A DNA stretch of 10,688 nucleotides from Cephalothrix simula (GCA_035591015.1 JAXIUW010218397.1:1-10688), one strand, 5' to 3'. Shown: positions 1-7,118, numbered from the stretch's first letter. Translations and numbers: made by a program. Notes: generated by a model not told the origin, from the sequence alone.

Positions 1-96
1 GGTCAATTTAAGGTAATTTACCTTACGTCAGCAATAAAAACTCACGAGGTATGGGGATTCCCTAGATTGACAAAACCAGACAGTGAAGTAGACGTG

Positions 97-220
97 AGAT
101 AGTATGATTTTTTTCCATCGGACACTGGTGGCTTTTATTGTCCTACCCTTCCTATTTAAAGTACATGCCTGACATTGAACGCCGTGGGACACGGCAAACC
201 GTTATACCGGTACCTGTACG
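97..220 (+). repeat. Copy 1 of a short dispersed TIR repeat family (right-half type)
   Basis: This copy carries the family core: GATAGTATG, then CCATCGGACACTGGTGGC, CTTTTATTGTCCTACC, and the end motif TGACATTGAACGCCG followed by a GGGACACGG block and ATACCGGTACC. No matching inverted left half is visible. Related copies are at 338-545, 8727-8885 and 9888-9953. No coding content is seen in 1-96 or 221-337. Confidence 0.6.
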
Positions 221-337
221 TTTAAAGTATAGTTTTGTAGCTGTTTAACTATTTTCAAGTATCAAAATAATACAAAACGATGCTTTGTTGATCTGCAATA
301 GGGCTTATGTTAATCTGTTCACACATCGAGATTTTAA

Positions 338-545
338 GTTCCGAGTACCGATCGGTACCGGTACTGGAGCCCGAGTACCCGGCGTTCAATGCACCTGGTT
401 TTTAGTGCCCCCCCCCTTTAATAATACTAATTCTTATACATGCTTTAGGAAGCCACTTACCACCGGCTTTTATGATCTTTTATTGTCCTACCTTTCCTAA
501 GTAATTGCCGGACACTAAACGCCGGGACACCGGGTCTCGACCTGA
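338..545 (+). repeat. Copy 2 of the dispersed TIR family, with both inverted ends (MITE-like)
   Basis: The left end (about 354-395) has CCCGGCGTTCAATGC; the right end (511-530) has GACACTAAACGCCGGG, its imperfect reverse complement (about 12 of 15). Between them are a C-rich tract near 409-417 and the shared core TTTTATTGTCCTACC at 479-493. Only a non-coding palindromic element is implied; the target-site duplication is not clear. The 71-residue plus-strand frame across it is not a gene. Confidence 0.6.
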
Positions 546-960
546 AAAATTGTTACAACTATGTTTCTTTGCTATTTTTGTATGACCGAAAACTTAATAT
601 TTTCTACTAGGTATTATTTATTCATTTATTGCTTGTTGAAATAACTGAAGTTCTTACATATTTTTTTCTGTACATTTCACCTCCGGGTTCCATAATTTTT
701 ATATAAATTTTGTATAAATTTATTACATGTATTTATTTCATGATTTGAGGTCACTAGGTCAGTAGATGAAGTCCGACGAAATTGGATTCAAAATACAGTT
801 GGATTAGTTTCGTAGAATAAAAAAAATTCCAGCTGCCATTTGGATATGTTGTTGATATAAATAAATGACAACCCATGCACAGCATGAAAGCTATTTATGC
901 CTCTCACGAAGATAAATTTCATACGACTCGGCGGCCATCTTAGTTTCGTTTTCGCGCCCG
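546..960. other. AT-rich stretch with no recognised feature
   Basis: No coding frame, structured RNA or clear repeat could be supported here. It has several TATAAA-like and poly-T strings expected in AT-rich DNA, and a slightly GC-richer patch at about 930-960. Confidence 0.5.
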
Positions 961-1157
961 TTTTTATTGTCAGTAAATTTCAGGATATTTTTGAATTGCG
1001 GGGTGCATCCGGGATTTGGATTTTTCTCGAAACGATGACCAGGGGCACCCACTTTTTTATACATTTTTAGAAAGCTGAAAGCATGGGCTGATTGAATATT
1101 TCGGGTCCAAAATGGGCCTCAAATGAGATAGGACTATGAAACTGTAGTTTGAACCCA
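961..1157 (+). repeat. Dispersed repeat, copy A (second copy at 8998-9245)
   Basis: This copy and the one at 8998-9245 share a long near-identical block starting GGGTGCATCCGGGATTTGG (1001 here), through GGGCACCC, ATACATTTTTAGAAAGCTG and AAAGCATGGGCT, then ATTGAATATTTCGGG and CAAATGAGATAGGA. Both run in the plus orientation and lie outside or inside the gene pair respectively. Copy A lacks the hairpin that interrupts copy B, so it is the likely unoccupied form. No coding capacity is seen. The type of element is unknown. Confidence 0.75.
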
Positions 1158-1338
1158 ATTAAATTAAATTACTTTTTTTCTGCAAAGAAATTCAAGAAAA
1201 TGGGAATTTGTTTCAAAAAACGTAGTTTAATTTTCAAATCGGTTTTAGACACCAAAAGTTGCAGATTAGAAATATTTTTCACTCTAGGAAAACTGGCAGC
1301 TTGCAGGTCTTTTTTAGCATTTTATATACCATTGCGGA
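1158..1338. other. AT-rich stretch with no recognised feature
   Basis: The 79-residue plus-strand frame crossing this stretch (1149-1388) starts in repeat copy A and ends in the next repeat. Its lysine- and phenylalanine-rich translation reflects A/T runs, and no domain is recognisable. Confidence 0.5.
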
Positions 1339-1505
1339 AAGGACTAAGTGACCGCCAGGGCTTAGTGACCACTCTATACATTCTATAGGCACAAGAAAGA
1401 AGCCAGTTCTAGGTGGCCGGGCTAAGAATCAGTGTCTTAACTAAGTATTATATGCTATGCTATGCAAGACGGTCACCTACCCAGGGGGGTGACTAACTTT
1501 GTACT
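1339..1505 (+). repeat. GTGACC-rich dispersed repeat, copy 1
   Basis: Diverged relative of 6443-6627. Shared strings include AAAGGAC, GTGAC, CCAGGGCTT, GAAAGAAGCCAGT and CTAGGTG, and an inverted ACGGTCACCTA near 1469-1479 opposes the direct CTAGGTGGCCGG near 1410-1421. The internal part is unlike the other copy. A further fragment of the end motif, CCGGTCATCTAGCAC, occurs at 1829-1843 next to a poly-C tract. Confidence 0.55.
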
Positions 1506-1600
1506 AAACCTGGATAGAATGATCCACTGGAATGTGGTGGTTTTTTCCAAATCTTAAATGACCGTAAAGTCGGTATAGGCTTGAATCAGTTAATTTAGTT

Positions 1601-1670
1601 AGGTTATATTTAAAAATTATTACAGAAATAATATTAGGTTATATTTAAAAATTATTACAGAAATAATATT
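1601..1670 (+). repeat. Perfect 35-bp tandem duplication
   Basis: Two identical 35-bp units (1601-1635 and 1636-1670) each start AGGTTATATTTAAAAATTAT and contain ATTACAGAAATA. The identity of the copies implies recent origin or an assembly artefact. The ATTACAGAAATA string recurs at 1939-1950 and, with one change, at 1977-1988. Confidence 0.9.
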
Positions 1671-1924
1671 TTGAAGTCGATATGGTAAAATATTTTCTTG
1701 AATCCAACTTTGTTAGTCAGAATGGGTCATATTGTTTTGATTAGAGAAAAAGTCAATTCAGGTACAACCGTTAATTTATCAGCAGATCGCCCCTACCCCT
1801 CTTAATCTAAGTCAATTAGCCCCCCCCCCCGGTCATCTAGCACAACAGTGGTCTAAGTCCTGTCACACTGGTACCAAATCTGTATTACAGCTTACTTATA
1901 AACTTGTTATTATCCAAACTTGAT
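1671..1924. other. Non-coding stretch with one short repeat fragment
   Basis: It holds a C-run of about 12 near 1819-1830 directly followed by CCGGTCATCTAGCAC (1829-1843), which matches the inverted end of the GTGACC-rich repeat. Nothing else is recognised. Confidence 0.45.
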
Positions 1925-1928
1925 AACT

Positions 1929-1934
1929 TTTATT
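1929..1934 (-). promoter_or_regulatory. Distal AATAAA polyadenylation signal candidate for the FMN reductase-like gene
   Basis: AATAAA on the minus strand, about 130 nt after the stop codon. It lies in the other unit of a degenerate 38-bp tandem duplication, so it is a duplicate of the signal at 1967-1972. Which of the two is used cannot be told from sequence. Confidence 0.4.
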
Positions 1935-1966
1935 TAGTATTACAGAAATACACACTTTTGATCACT

Positions 1967-1972
1967 TTTATT
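1967..1972 (-). promoter_or_regulatory. Proximal AATAAA polyadenylation signal candidate for the FMN reductase-like gene
   Basis: Perfect AATAAA on the minus strand, about 90 nt downstream of the stop codon, a usual distance for a short animal 3' UTR. It is the first hexamer met after the stop. Confidence 0.5.
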
Positions 1973-2061
1973 TAGTATCACAGAAATACAGTGTTTGGTT
2001 GGTCAATAAGCCGCACTGCGTTTCAAGAAATATTTTTTTCAACATAATAAACAAAAGAATA

Positions 2062-2303
2062 CTATTGCGGTTTTCCAACTAATTTTATATGATTTTTCAG
2101 CGCATGCGCATACCAGTCCACTTGATTTATCAATTTTAAGCAGTTATTATTTAACCTTTCCGGATTTTCCCCTTTTGGAACTCCATTTTCGTCCAGGGCA
2201 TTTTGCACTGTTGGAATTGATAGCATATATGAGATGCTCATTGTTCCAAGCTCAGCCAAGAAGGGGCGTAGCGCGATCCCTACTCTAGCACCACCAAATG
2301 AAC
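2062..2303 (-). CDS. FMN reductase-like gene, terminal coding exon 3 (residues 122-201)
   Basis: The exon follows the acceptor TTTTAAG (AG at 2305-2304), preceded by a long pyrimidine run on the minus strand. The split codon at the junction makes Gly122 of the GSFGGARVGIALRPFLAELG segment. The rest encodes a strand (SISYMLSIP), an acidic loop, and the closing helix with WYAHALKNH, and stops at TAG (2064-2062). The family's C-terminus is present, so the gene is not truncated. Confidence 0.9.
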
Positions 2304-5300
2304 CTTAAAAGAAAAAAAAGGAAAAAATTAACTGATTTGCATTGACAAAATGGAAGGAAAAAAATCGTGTCTTACCAGAAAAATCCACCAACCAAACCTA
2401 TGTTCTCGAAGACTATCCTATTGACCCCAATAAATTGTATTTGGTTGGGTCAGTAAATAAATGGTATATTAAAATCATCATGGTGTGGCAAAAAAATAAA
2501 TTGCAATTTATAGTTCATAACGGTTTTTTTTAAATACGTTTTTTTCGCCGCTAGGGGTGCGATGATGTCACAAAATATCTATTTTTTATTAAACATTTTT
2601 GCAATTTTTTACTCCAAGAAGTGATTTTGGGTCCCCTGGGTGCCCCAAAAGAACACCCGAAACATTAACATTCAGAAAAACATTTTTTTCAAAAAATTTT
2701 TTTTGAAACAATTCAGAAATATATTTTTTTCAAAAAATTGCAATTTTTAGCCGGGGGGTCGCAACAAATATAAACGTTGGAGTAAGGCAGAAGGCTTCCA
2801 CAAGGAATTATAAATATATAAATGTCAAGGGGGTTTAGGCACCCGCTATAGCTATCTAGAAAACCGTCCTGTCAATTTATCGATACGTTTGTGTATACAT
2901 GAGTATACACATTTGTATACACAATAGTATAGATAAATTGGCCACACGGTTTTAATGTGGCTAAAAAAATGCCCCCCCCGCAAAAATCTCCGAAGTGGGG
3001 ACCCTGACTCCTTTGACCCATATATATTCTGAATCCTTATAAAAAATGCAGGAACAAGTTTATATTTTCGAGATTAAAGCGCCACCTGGTGGCCTCCTAG
3101 CGGCGAAAATGTGCGTTTTCACATAATGCTACAGGTGGCGCTGCAAGTTTTTTTCTGATCTAGAATTGGCAGTATTGTTTTATAGAACAATAATATTGAT
3201 CGAAACAAGCTCCTGGTTCAGCTGTTTTGGCTGTACTCTTATGAGAAAATGCACATTTTCGCCGCTAGGGGCCACCAGGCGGCGCTTTAGTCTTGAAAAT
3301 ATAAACTTGTTCCTACTTTAGCCTCATTAAAACCATGTGGCCAATTTATCTATACTATTGTGTATACATGAGTATACACATTTGTGTATATATGAGTATA
3401 CAGGCTTTAATTGATCTTAAAGATTAAAGTTTCGCGATGTAATGTAAAGAGAAGAATATGTATTTTAAAAAATATATTTACCCATTGAATACGTCACAAT
3501 ACCACATGGTCTATACGCAAAGGAGGAGCACGGGATGTAATCAATGGTATTCGTCAGTCCAGGTGGAATGGTGTGATTGTATTCAGCACTTATCACAAAG
3601 AAAGCATCAGCGTTTAAAACTCTTTCATTTAAATCTCGAATTTCCTGTGGAGCTTCTGATCTATCTTTGTAAAAATGTAGAGGCTTTGTGACAAGTGGGA
3701 GTTTTAGATCTAACGGATCTGAAAAAATAAATTGTTTACTGAGCTTTTTTGGATTTACGATTTAAGCAGAATATATTCCTTTAGCCTTAGCGAGCTGATC
3801 TGGTATAGTGGTTAGCGCACACGATCTACACGTTGCTGAGCCCGGGCTGCCCTCATATGGCATGGTTTTTCTACGGAGATAATCAGGTGGATCAGAATCA
3901 GTTTTACTCAGTTAATTTTATAGAAAATCCGTATAGTCTGTATAGGCTATTTAAAGTCTTTCCGAGCCCAAAAAAACTAGTTTAAAGAAAAAACTTTTTA
4001 CAAAAATGCTTTGAAGTCTTTCATTTTCCCATAGTATTTCTTAGTGAAAAGGGTTAACCCCATGACCCATATTCGTGATGTATTTTGACAAACAAAACTT
4101 TCAATATTTCTTTCTATACATATAAAAACGTTTTGAAAATTGTATTTAGCTTTTCGATTCTGTCATGGACTTGTAATGTACATGTATACATACATCAGCT
4201 CCAGCGCGTCGATAGCGGCGCGGGCTGATTGACTCTCGTAAACTAGAGTAATGACCCCAGTAATGTATACAATGTATTGAAATTTAAAATTAGTTATCGT
4301 CGGGATTATTGTACCTAAATAATTTCATTGCTGTCATTCTGACACAGCAAAAAATCTGTACTACATTGTTGCGATGGTATTAAATTGAAAATTGAGTGGC
4401 ATCTGATATATGAAAAATTGAAAGTGACTAATGATGCTCCCTTGTATTGTTTTCTCAAAAGTAGTCGCCTATAAACCCTTATATATTCAGAAAACTTAGG
4501 AAATGCAATGGGCAGTTTTTTTTATTAAATGAGACATTTATTCAGACTAAATACAAGTATAAACAATCAGTGGCACCATTCGGTTGTGGTGACCATTTCA
4601 GCACCCGGCTTCAGTCGGGGTATTTCGGTATCTCTGACCTCAATAAACCTCCGCCAGACCGGACCCCGTTGAAACATTTCAGGAGCGTAGCAAGATATAA
4701 TAAGTTATAATACATAATATTTACATTTGAAAGTACAATATAATTTTTTACGAAGGAGGAAAATCTAAAAGATAATGGGCAGACCCAGGGCGGCGCTACA
4801 CATTCAAAACATAACCTTTCTTATCCTGTTATACGGAGGTTTAAGAATACGGGTAAAAAAAAGCCACAGAGAGCCCGGGAGAGAGCCAGATATTTTTGGG
4901 TTAGTAACAGAGTCACATGCATATTATTTCCACCACCCCATGTTTCCACTAGTCTACTGAAGAAGACTCATCTCTACCGATCTGTTTCCACCCACTTACC
5001 CTGTTTCCCAGGAGTCGAGACATTAGGCATTGATAGGGTAGGCCTATACACGCCTAGCAAGCCGCCAAGCTACTAAATAATGGTCCTACATTAAGAGACA
5101 ATAAGATTAAACTATTAAAAATATTATTGGACCCCCAGTGTCGAGAGCTCTTAAAGCAAACTCGCTTCGCTCGGCCACTGACGGGTGTTAAGCCCACGGT
5201 ACGGCTAATCGTCTACATTTGTATGATATAGCCAGGTAAAATCGAGTAAAAATACACCTAAAATATACAGTTTACAAAGCATAGAATGTTTATTAGACTT

Positions 5301-5429
5301 ACCCACTAAATGTACATCATAGTTTTTTTCTTCTAAACGCTTCATAACAAATTTTGCTACCCTGTCGCCCATTCTTCCATCTCTTGCACTTGCAAGGAAC
5401 ACAAGTGCTTTTAGCTTCGACTCCGCCAT
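2062..5429 (-). CDS. NADPH-dependent FMN reductase-like flavoprotein, three coding exons, complete
   Basis: The joined exons 5429-5303, 3718-3482 and 2303-2062 (127, 237 and 242 nt, both introns phase 1) give 606 nt and 201 residues ending in TAG. The protein matches the flavodoxin-fold FMN_red family (PF03358), recognised by eye. Residues 8-25 form the first beta strand and the loop expected to bind the FMN phosphate (ASARDGRMGDR). Residues 86-102 carry the family motif SAEYNHTIPPGLTNTID. Residues 119-126 (YSMGSFGG) form the second flavin loop. The C-terminal helix contains WYAHALKNH at 185-193. The length is normal for the family. Such enzymes reduce flavins or quinones with NAD(P)H, usually in the cytosol; no signal peptide is visible. 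The start at 5429 was chosen for its AAAATGG context and position just before strand one; an ATG six codons upstream has a weak context. Substrate and physiological role are unknown. Confidence 0.88.
2670..2739. repeat. Imperfect 41-bp tandem repeat in intron 2
   Basis: Two units share ATTCAGAAA and TTTTTTTCAAAAAATT at an offset of 41 bp. The T and A runs make it low-complexity, so slippage is a sufficient explanation. Confidence 0.5.
2888..3405. repeat. Large foldback (inverted-repeat) element in intron 2
   Basis: Two arm segments pair. The inner segment 3050-3126 is the reverse complement of 3239-3314 with about five mismatches and one indel; both contain GCGGCGAAAATGTGC-type and AGGAACAAGTTTATATTTTC-type blocks. 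The outer segment 2915-2961 is the reverse complement of 3321-3367 with two mismatches in 47. The left arm has 88 extra bases (2962-3049), including a C-run, where the right arm has six. The outer tips are GTATAC-rich and near-palindromic. No transposase is present, so it would be a foldback- or MITE-type element. In the pre-mRNA the arms could pair. Confidence 0.8.
3482..3718 (-). CDS. FMN reductase-like gene, coding exon 2 (residues 43-121)
   Basis: The exon begins after a pyrimidine-rich TTTTTTCAG acceptor (AG at 3720-3719) and ends at a GTAAAT donor starting at 3481. Joining to exon 1 makes Asp43 from a split codon. The exon encodes the segment DPLDLKLPLVTKPLHFYKD, then a helix, then the EYN motif with the Pro-Pro-Gly turn and TNTIDY. 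This exon contains no ATG-initiated minus-strand frame long enough to stand out, so it is missed by simple ORF scans; the plus-strand frame over it is a shadow. Confidence 0.88.
3719..5302 (-). other. Intron 1 of the FMN reductase-like gene
   Basis: A 1584-nt phase-1 intron with a strong GTAAGT donor and TTTTTTCAG acceptor. Apart from a tRNA-like SINE fragment near 3790 I see no element I can name. A GC-rich patch at about 4198-4228 and a stretch with small hairpins at 4568-4670 are unexplained. The 61-residue plus-strand frame at 4775-4960 is not recognised as a protein. Confidence 0.85.
3790..3866 (+). repeat. Decayed tRNA-derived SINE head (box A intact)
   Basis: TGGTATAGTGGTTAGCGC at 3801-3818 is an excellent pol III box A and D-arm match. 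The following ACACGATCTACACGTTGC resembles a tRNA anticodon region. The expected box B is degraded to GAGCCCGGGCT near 3839-3849, and the 3' acceptor strand is not restored, so this is not a functional tRNA gene. A SINE head is the best reading; no 3' tail could be defined. Confidence 0.55.
5303..5429 (-). CDS. FMN reductase-like gene, coding exon 1 (residues 1-42)
   Basis: This exon codes for the start methionine, the first beta strand and the FMN-phosphate loop. It ends at a strong GTAAGT donor whose G is at 5302, leaving one base (G) for the next codon. Reading past the donor gives a lysine- and serine-rich tail that does not fit the family, which supports splicing here. Upstream, the open frame continues to 5531, but that part does not resemble the family and is probably 5' UTR. 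Confidence 0.88.
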
Positions 5430-5599
5430 TTTCCAAGCTTTGTACATCGAGACTATCCCCACTGAGAAAGATCGATACAAAAATATATGGCAGATCGTAT
5501 TCAGACCGACTATATCAATGGTTCGATTCATGAATTATTTGCTCAAGATATCAAACGAGAATTTGTAATGCGTGAAAAAATATAAAAACCCTATCTATT
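5430..5599. other. 5' flank of the FMN reductase-like gene
   Basis: This stretch should contain the 5' UTR and core promoter for minus-strand transcription. I see no convincing TATA box or initiator, so no promoter is called. The frame open up to 5531 is not family-like. Confidence 0.4.
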
Positions 5600-5807
5600 A
5601 TTAGACCGTCAACACCATAACGATCGTTAACTAAAGATCTTTAAAAGGTAATCAGGTAATGCATCCTCAACACAGGCTACTATAACTAAAGATCTTTAAA
5701 AGGTAATCAGGTAATGCATCCTCAACACAGGCTACTATCTTCCTCCGTCAGTCCGATTTTGTGGAATCAGATCTGAGTTGAGAATGCAGGTAATGATGTG
5801 GACGACG
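5600..5807. repeat. Possible second, older copy of the Harbinger-like MITE
   Basis: The left part (GACCGTCAACACCATAACG, then GATCGTTAAC) resembles the reverse complement of the right end of the element at 5999-6120. The right part has TAATGATGTGGACGACG, matching ATAATGGTGTAGACGGG there. The match is loose, and the interior is enlarged by a 55-bp tandem duplication. Confidence 0.35.
5628..5738 (+). repeat. Perfect 55-bp tandem duplication
   Basis: Two identical 55-bp units with one extra base (5628-5682 and 5683-5737, plus 5738), each containing AAGATCTTTAAAAGGTAATC and CCTCAACACAGGC. It lies about 200-310 bp upstream of the FMN reductase start codon, so it may duplicate promoter-proximal sequence. 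Full identity suggests a recent event. Confidence 0.92.
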
Positions 5808-5998
5808 CTAAATATCATTTTAAAGATCATTAACTAAATATTCAAAGTTAAATAGAGACAAAAGTAAGTTCGTAGATTCGGGTCAAACCTTCAAAATCTC
5901 AGCGGTACACCCCTATCAGTCATAAATCTAAGTGAGTCCCCCGGGATAGAGACTATATTTAAATAGTATTTAACTAACATTTAACTAACATTTAATTA

Positions 5999-6120
5999 CA
6001 GGCGTTCTACACGGGCAGTTTTTAACGACGTGTATTTAAACATGGTCGTTCTTAACTGGCAATACATTACAGACTATCATTAGTTAACGACCGTTAAATG
6101 ATAATGGTGTAGACGGGGCC
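5999..6120. mobile_element. Harbinger-like MITE candidate, TTA target site
   Basis: About 122 bp with ends that are imperfect inverted repeats around TCTACAC (left) and GTGTAGA (right), followed inwards by TTTAACG / CGTTAA-type strings. TTA lies on both sides (5996-5998 and 6121-6123), as expected for PIF/Harbinger insertions, but a three-base match in AT-rich DNA is weak. No coding capacity. Confidence 0.5.
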
Positions 6121-6131
6121 TTAGGATTTAT

Positions 6132-6240
6132 TCATCCTTGGCTCTGACTATCCAGGCTTAGTTCACTAATTCACAGCTGCTGTCCTTTTTTGATGAATTA
6201 AAGGCTGAGTAGACACATCAAACCTCTTGGCCAAGGATGA
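6132..6240. mobile_element. 109-bp MITE with perfect TIRs and 8-bp target-site duplication
   Basis: The ends TCATCCTTGGC (6132-6142) and GCCAAGGATGA (6230-6240) are perfect 11-bp inverted repeats. They are flanked by the direct repeat GGATTTAT at 6124-6131 and 6241-6248, extendable by one T. An 8-bp duplication is typical of hAT or P-type transposition, but the TIR does not start with the usual hAT CAG. No transposase is encoded, so it would be mobilised in trans. Confidence 0.75.
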
Positions 6241-6442
6241 GGATTTATTAAACCATGGAGATTATAGGCAGAATGTATATCTGGCAATTTATAATAGGTT
6301 AATAGGCTGGGTAATGTTTAACGGTTATACAACATAAAAACCCTTTGGAGTTTTCAAAAACTCTTTGGAGACCACGGCGATGGTCGTATACAGTTTACAT
6401 GTAGTCCAGTAGCTGGTGGGGGAATGAGGACCGGTATAAAAG

Positions 6443-6627
6443 GACAAAGTGACTACCAGGGCTTGGTGACCGCTGTATATATTTAAGCAACACGAAAGAA
6501 GCCAGTGCTAGGTGACCGGTTAGGGATTATCATAACCAAATTTAGATTTGGTTATGGGATTATTGACCTTGCAAAGTGTATATATTTTGTATGCAAGCCG
6601 GTCACCTAGCACTGCAGTCACTCAGTA
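6443..6627 (+). repeat. GTGACC-rich dispersed repeat, copy 2, with perfect 17-bp inverted repeat
   Basis: The 17-bp arms CAGTGCTAGGTGACCGG (6503-6519) and its reverse complement (6598-6614) are perfect. Inside them CATAACCAAAT / ATTTGGTTATG (6531-6541 and 6546-6556) form a second perfect 11-bp stem with a four-base loop. A third related motif, GGGCTTGGTGACCG, is at about 6460-6473. The family is shared with 1339-1505. Superfamily and target-site duplication were not determined. Confidence 0.65.
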
Positions 6628-6710
6628 CACCATTATTATATTACATTATAAACATATTATGTTTTTATTCTGATACATAGTTTCGATCAAGATCTTTATA
6701 AACCCTTTTA

Positions 6711-7118
6711 ACTTTGTCCTTCAAAATTCAAGGTTGGGATCATAATTTTTCAAAGTCAGCTGCATTTCCTTATTATTTACCTAATTCAAGTTGATAGCCT
6801 AATATGATGGTTTGCGTTCTATGAAAAATATCTTTAGAACTTTATTACATCAGGATGACTTTCATCTTTTTTAGCATAGGTACATGAATTATTTTGAAGG
6901 GCGTAACCAAAATGTGTCTCTCTTGATCACATTTTGGCAAAAAATCCTTCACACCTTCACAATAAAATTAAGTCATCTTGATGAAGTAAATTTCTAGAGT
7001 TTTTTTCGAAGAAACCATCATAGACCATCATATTATCAACAGGAATTAGGTAAATAATAAATACATGCAGCTTATTTGAAACATTTTGGTCCGAACCTTG
7101 AATTTTGAAGGGCAAAGT
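6711..7118. repeat. Long imperfect palindrome (foldback element) between the two genes
   Basis: The arms 6711-6861 and 6970-7118 are reverse complements over about 150 nt with scattered changes; conserved blocks include CCTTCAAAATTCAAGGTT, TTATTATTTACCTAATTC and ATGATGG. The spacer has a further perfect 10-bp stem, CCAAAATGTG / CACATTTTGG (6907-6916 and 6928-6937), so the apex is near 6922. It lies downstream of the TMEM126 poly(A) signal, in intergenic DNA. No coding frame and no clear target-site duplication. Confidence 0.8.

Larger units (their letters stand above)
1925..1990. repeat. Degenerate 38-bp tandem duplication in the 3' flank of the FMN reductase gene
   Basis: The units share CTTTTATTTAGTAT and ACAGAAATACA at a 38-bp offset (TTTATT at 1929 and at 1967). 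The duplication doubles the minus-strand AATAAA hexamer downstream of the gene. Confidence 0.7.
2304..3481 (-). other. Intron 2 of the FMN reductase-like gene
   Basis: An 1178-nt phase-1 intron bounded by GTAAAT at the 5' side and TTTTAAG at the 3' side on the minus strand. It contains a foldback structure (2888-3405), a 41-bp imperfect tandem repeat (2670-2739) and another copy of the string TTTTCGCCGCTAGGGG at 2542-2557. The 63-residue plus-strand frame at 2342-2533 is antisense to the gene and unrecognised. Confidence 0.85.

Noticed and set aside
285-500. 71-residue plus-strand open frame
   Set aside because: It lies across a palindromic repeat copy; the translation has no domain and includes a poly-proline run from the C tract.
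1149-1388. 79-residue plus-strand open frame
   Set aside because: It spans the end of one repeat and the start of another, with composition explained by A/T runs.
2100-2109. GCGCATGCGC, a perfect NRF-1-type site
   Set aside because: It encodes the conserved Tyr-Ala-His-Ala part of exon 3 and lies at the 3' end of the gene, so coding constraint explains it.
2342-2533. 63-residue plus-strand open frame
   Set aside because: It is antisense within intron 2 of a supported gene, with no recognised family and no splice or promoter context.
3458-3691. 77-residue plus-strand open frame
   Set aside because: It is the antisense shadow of FMN reductase exon 2, which has clear family motifs on the minus strand.
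3790-3866. Functional tRNA gene
   Set aside because: Box B is degraded and the acceptor stem cannot be closed; kept only as a SINE remnant.
4775-4960. 61-residue plus-strand open frame with a hydrophobic stretch
   Set aside because: It is inside intron 1, unrecognised, and of a length expected by chance.
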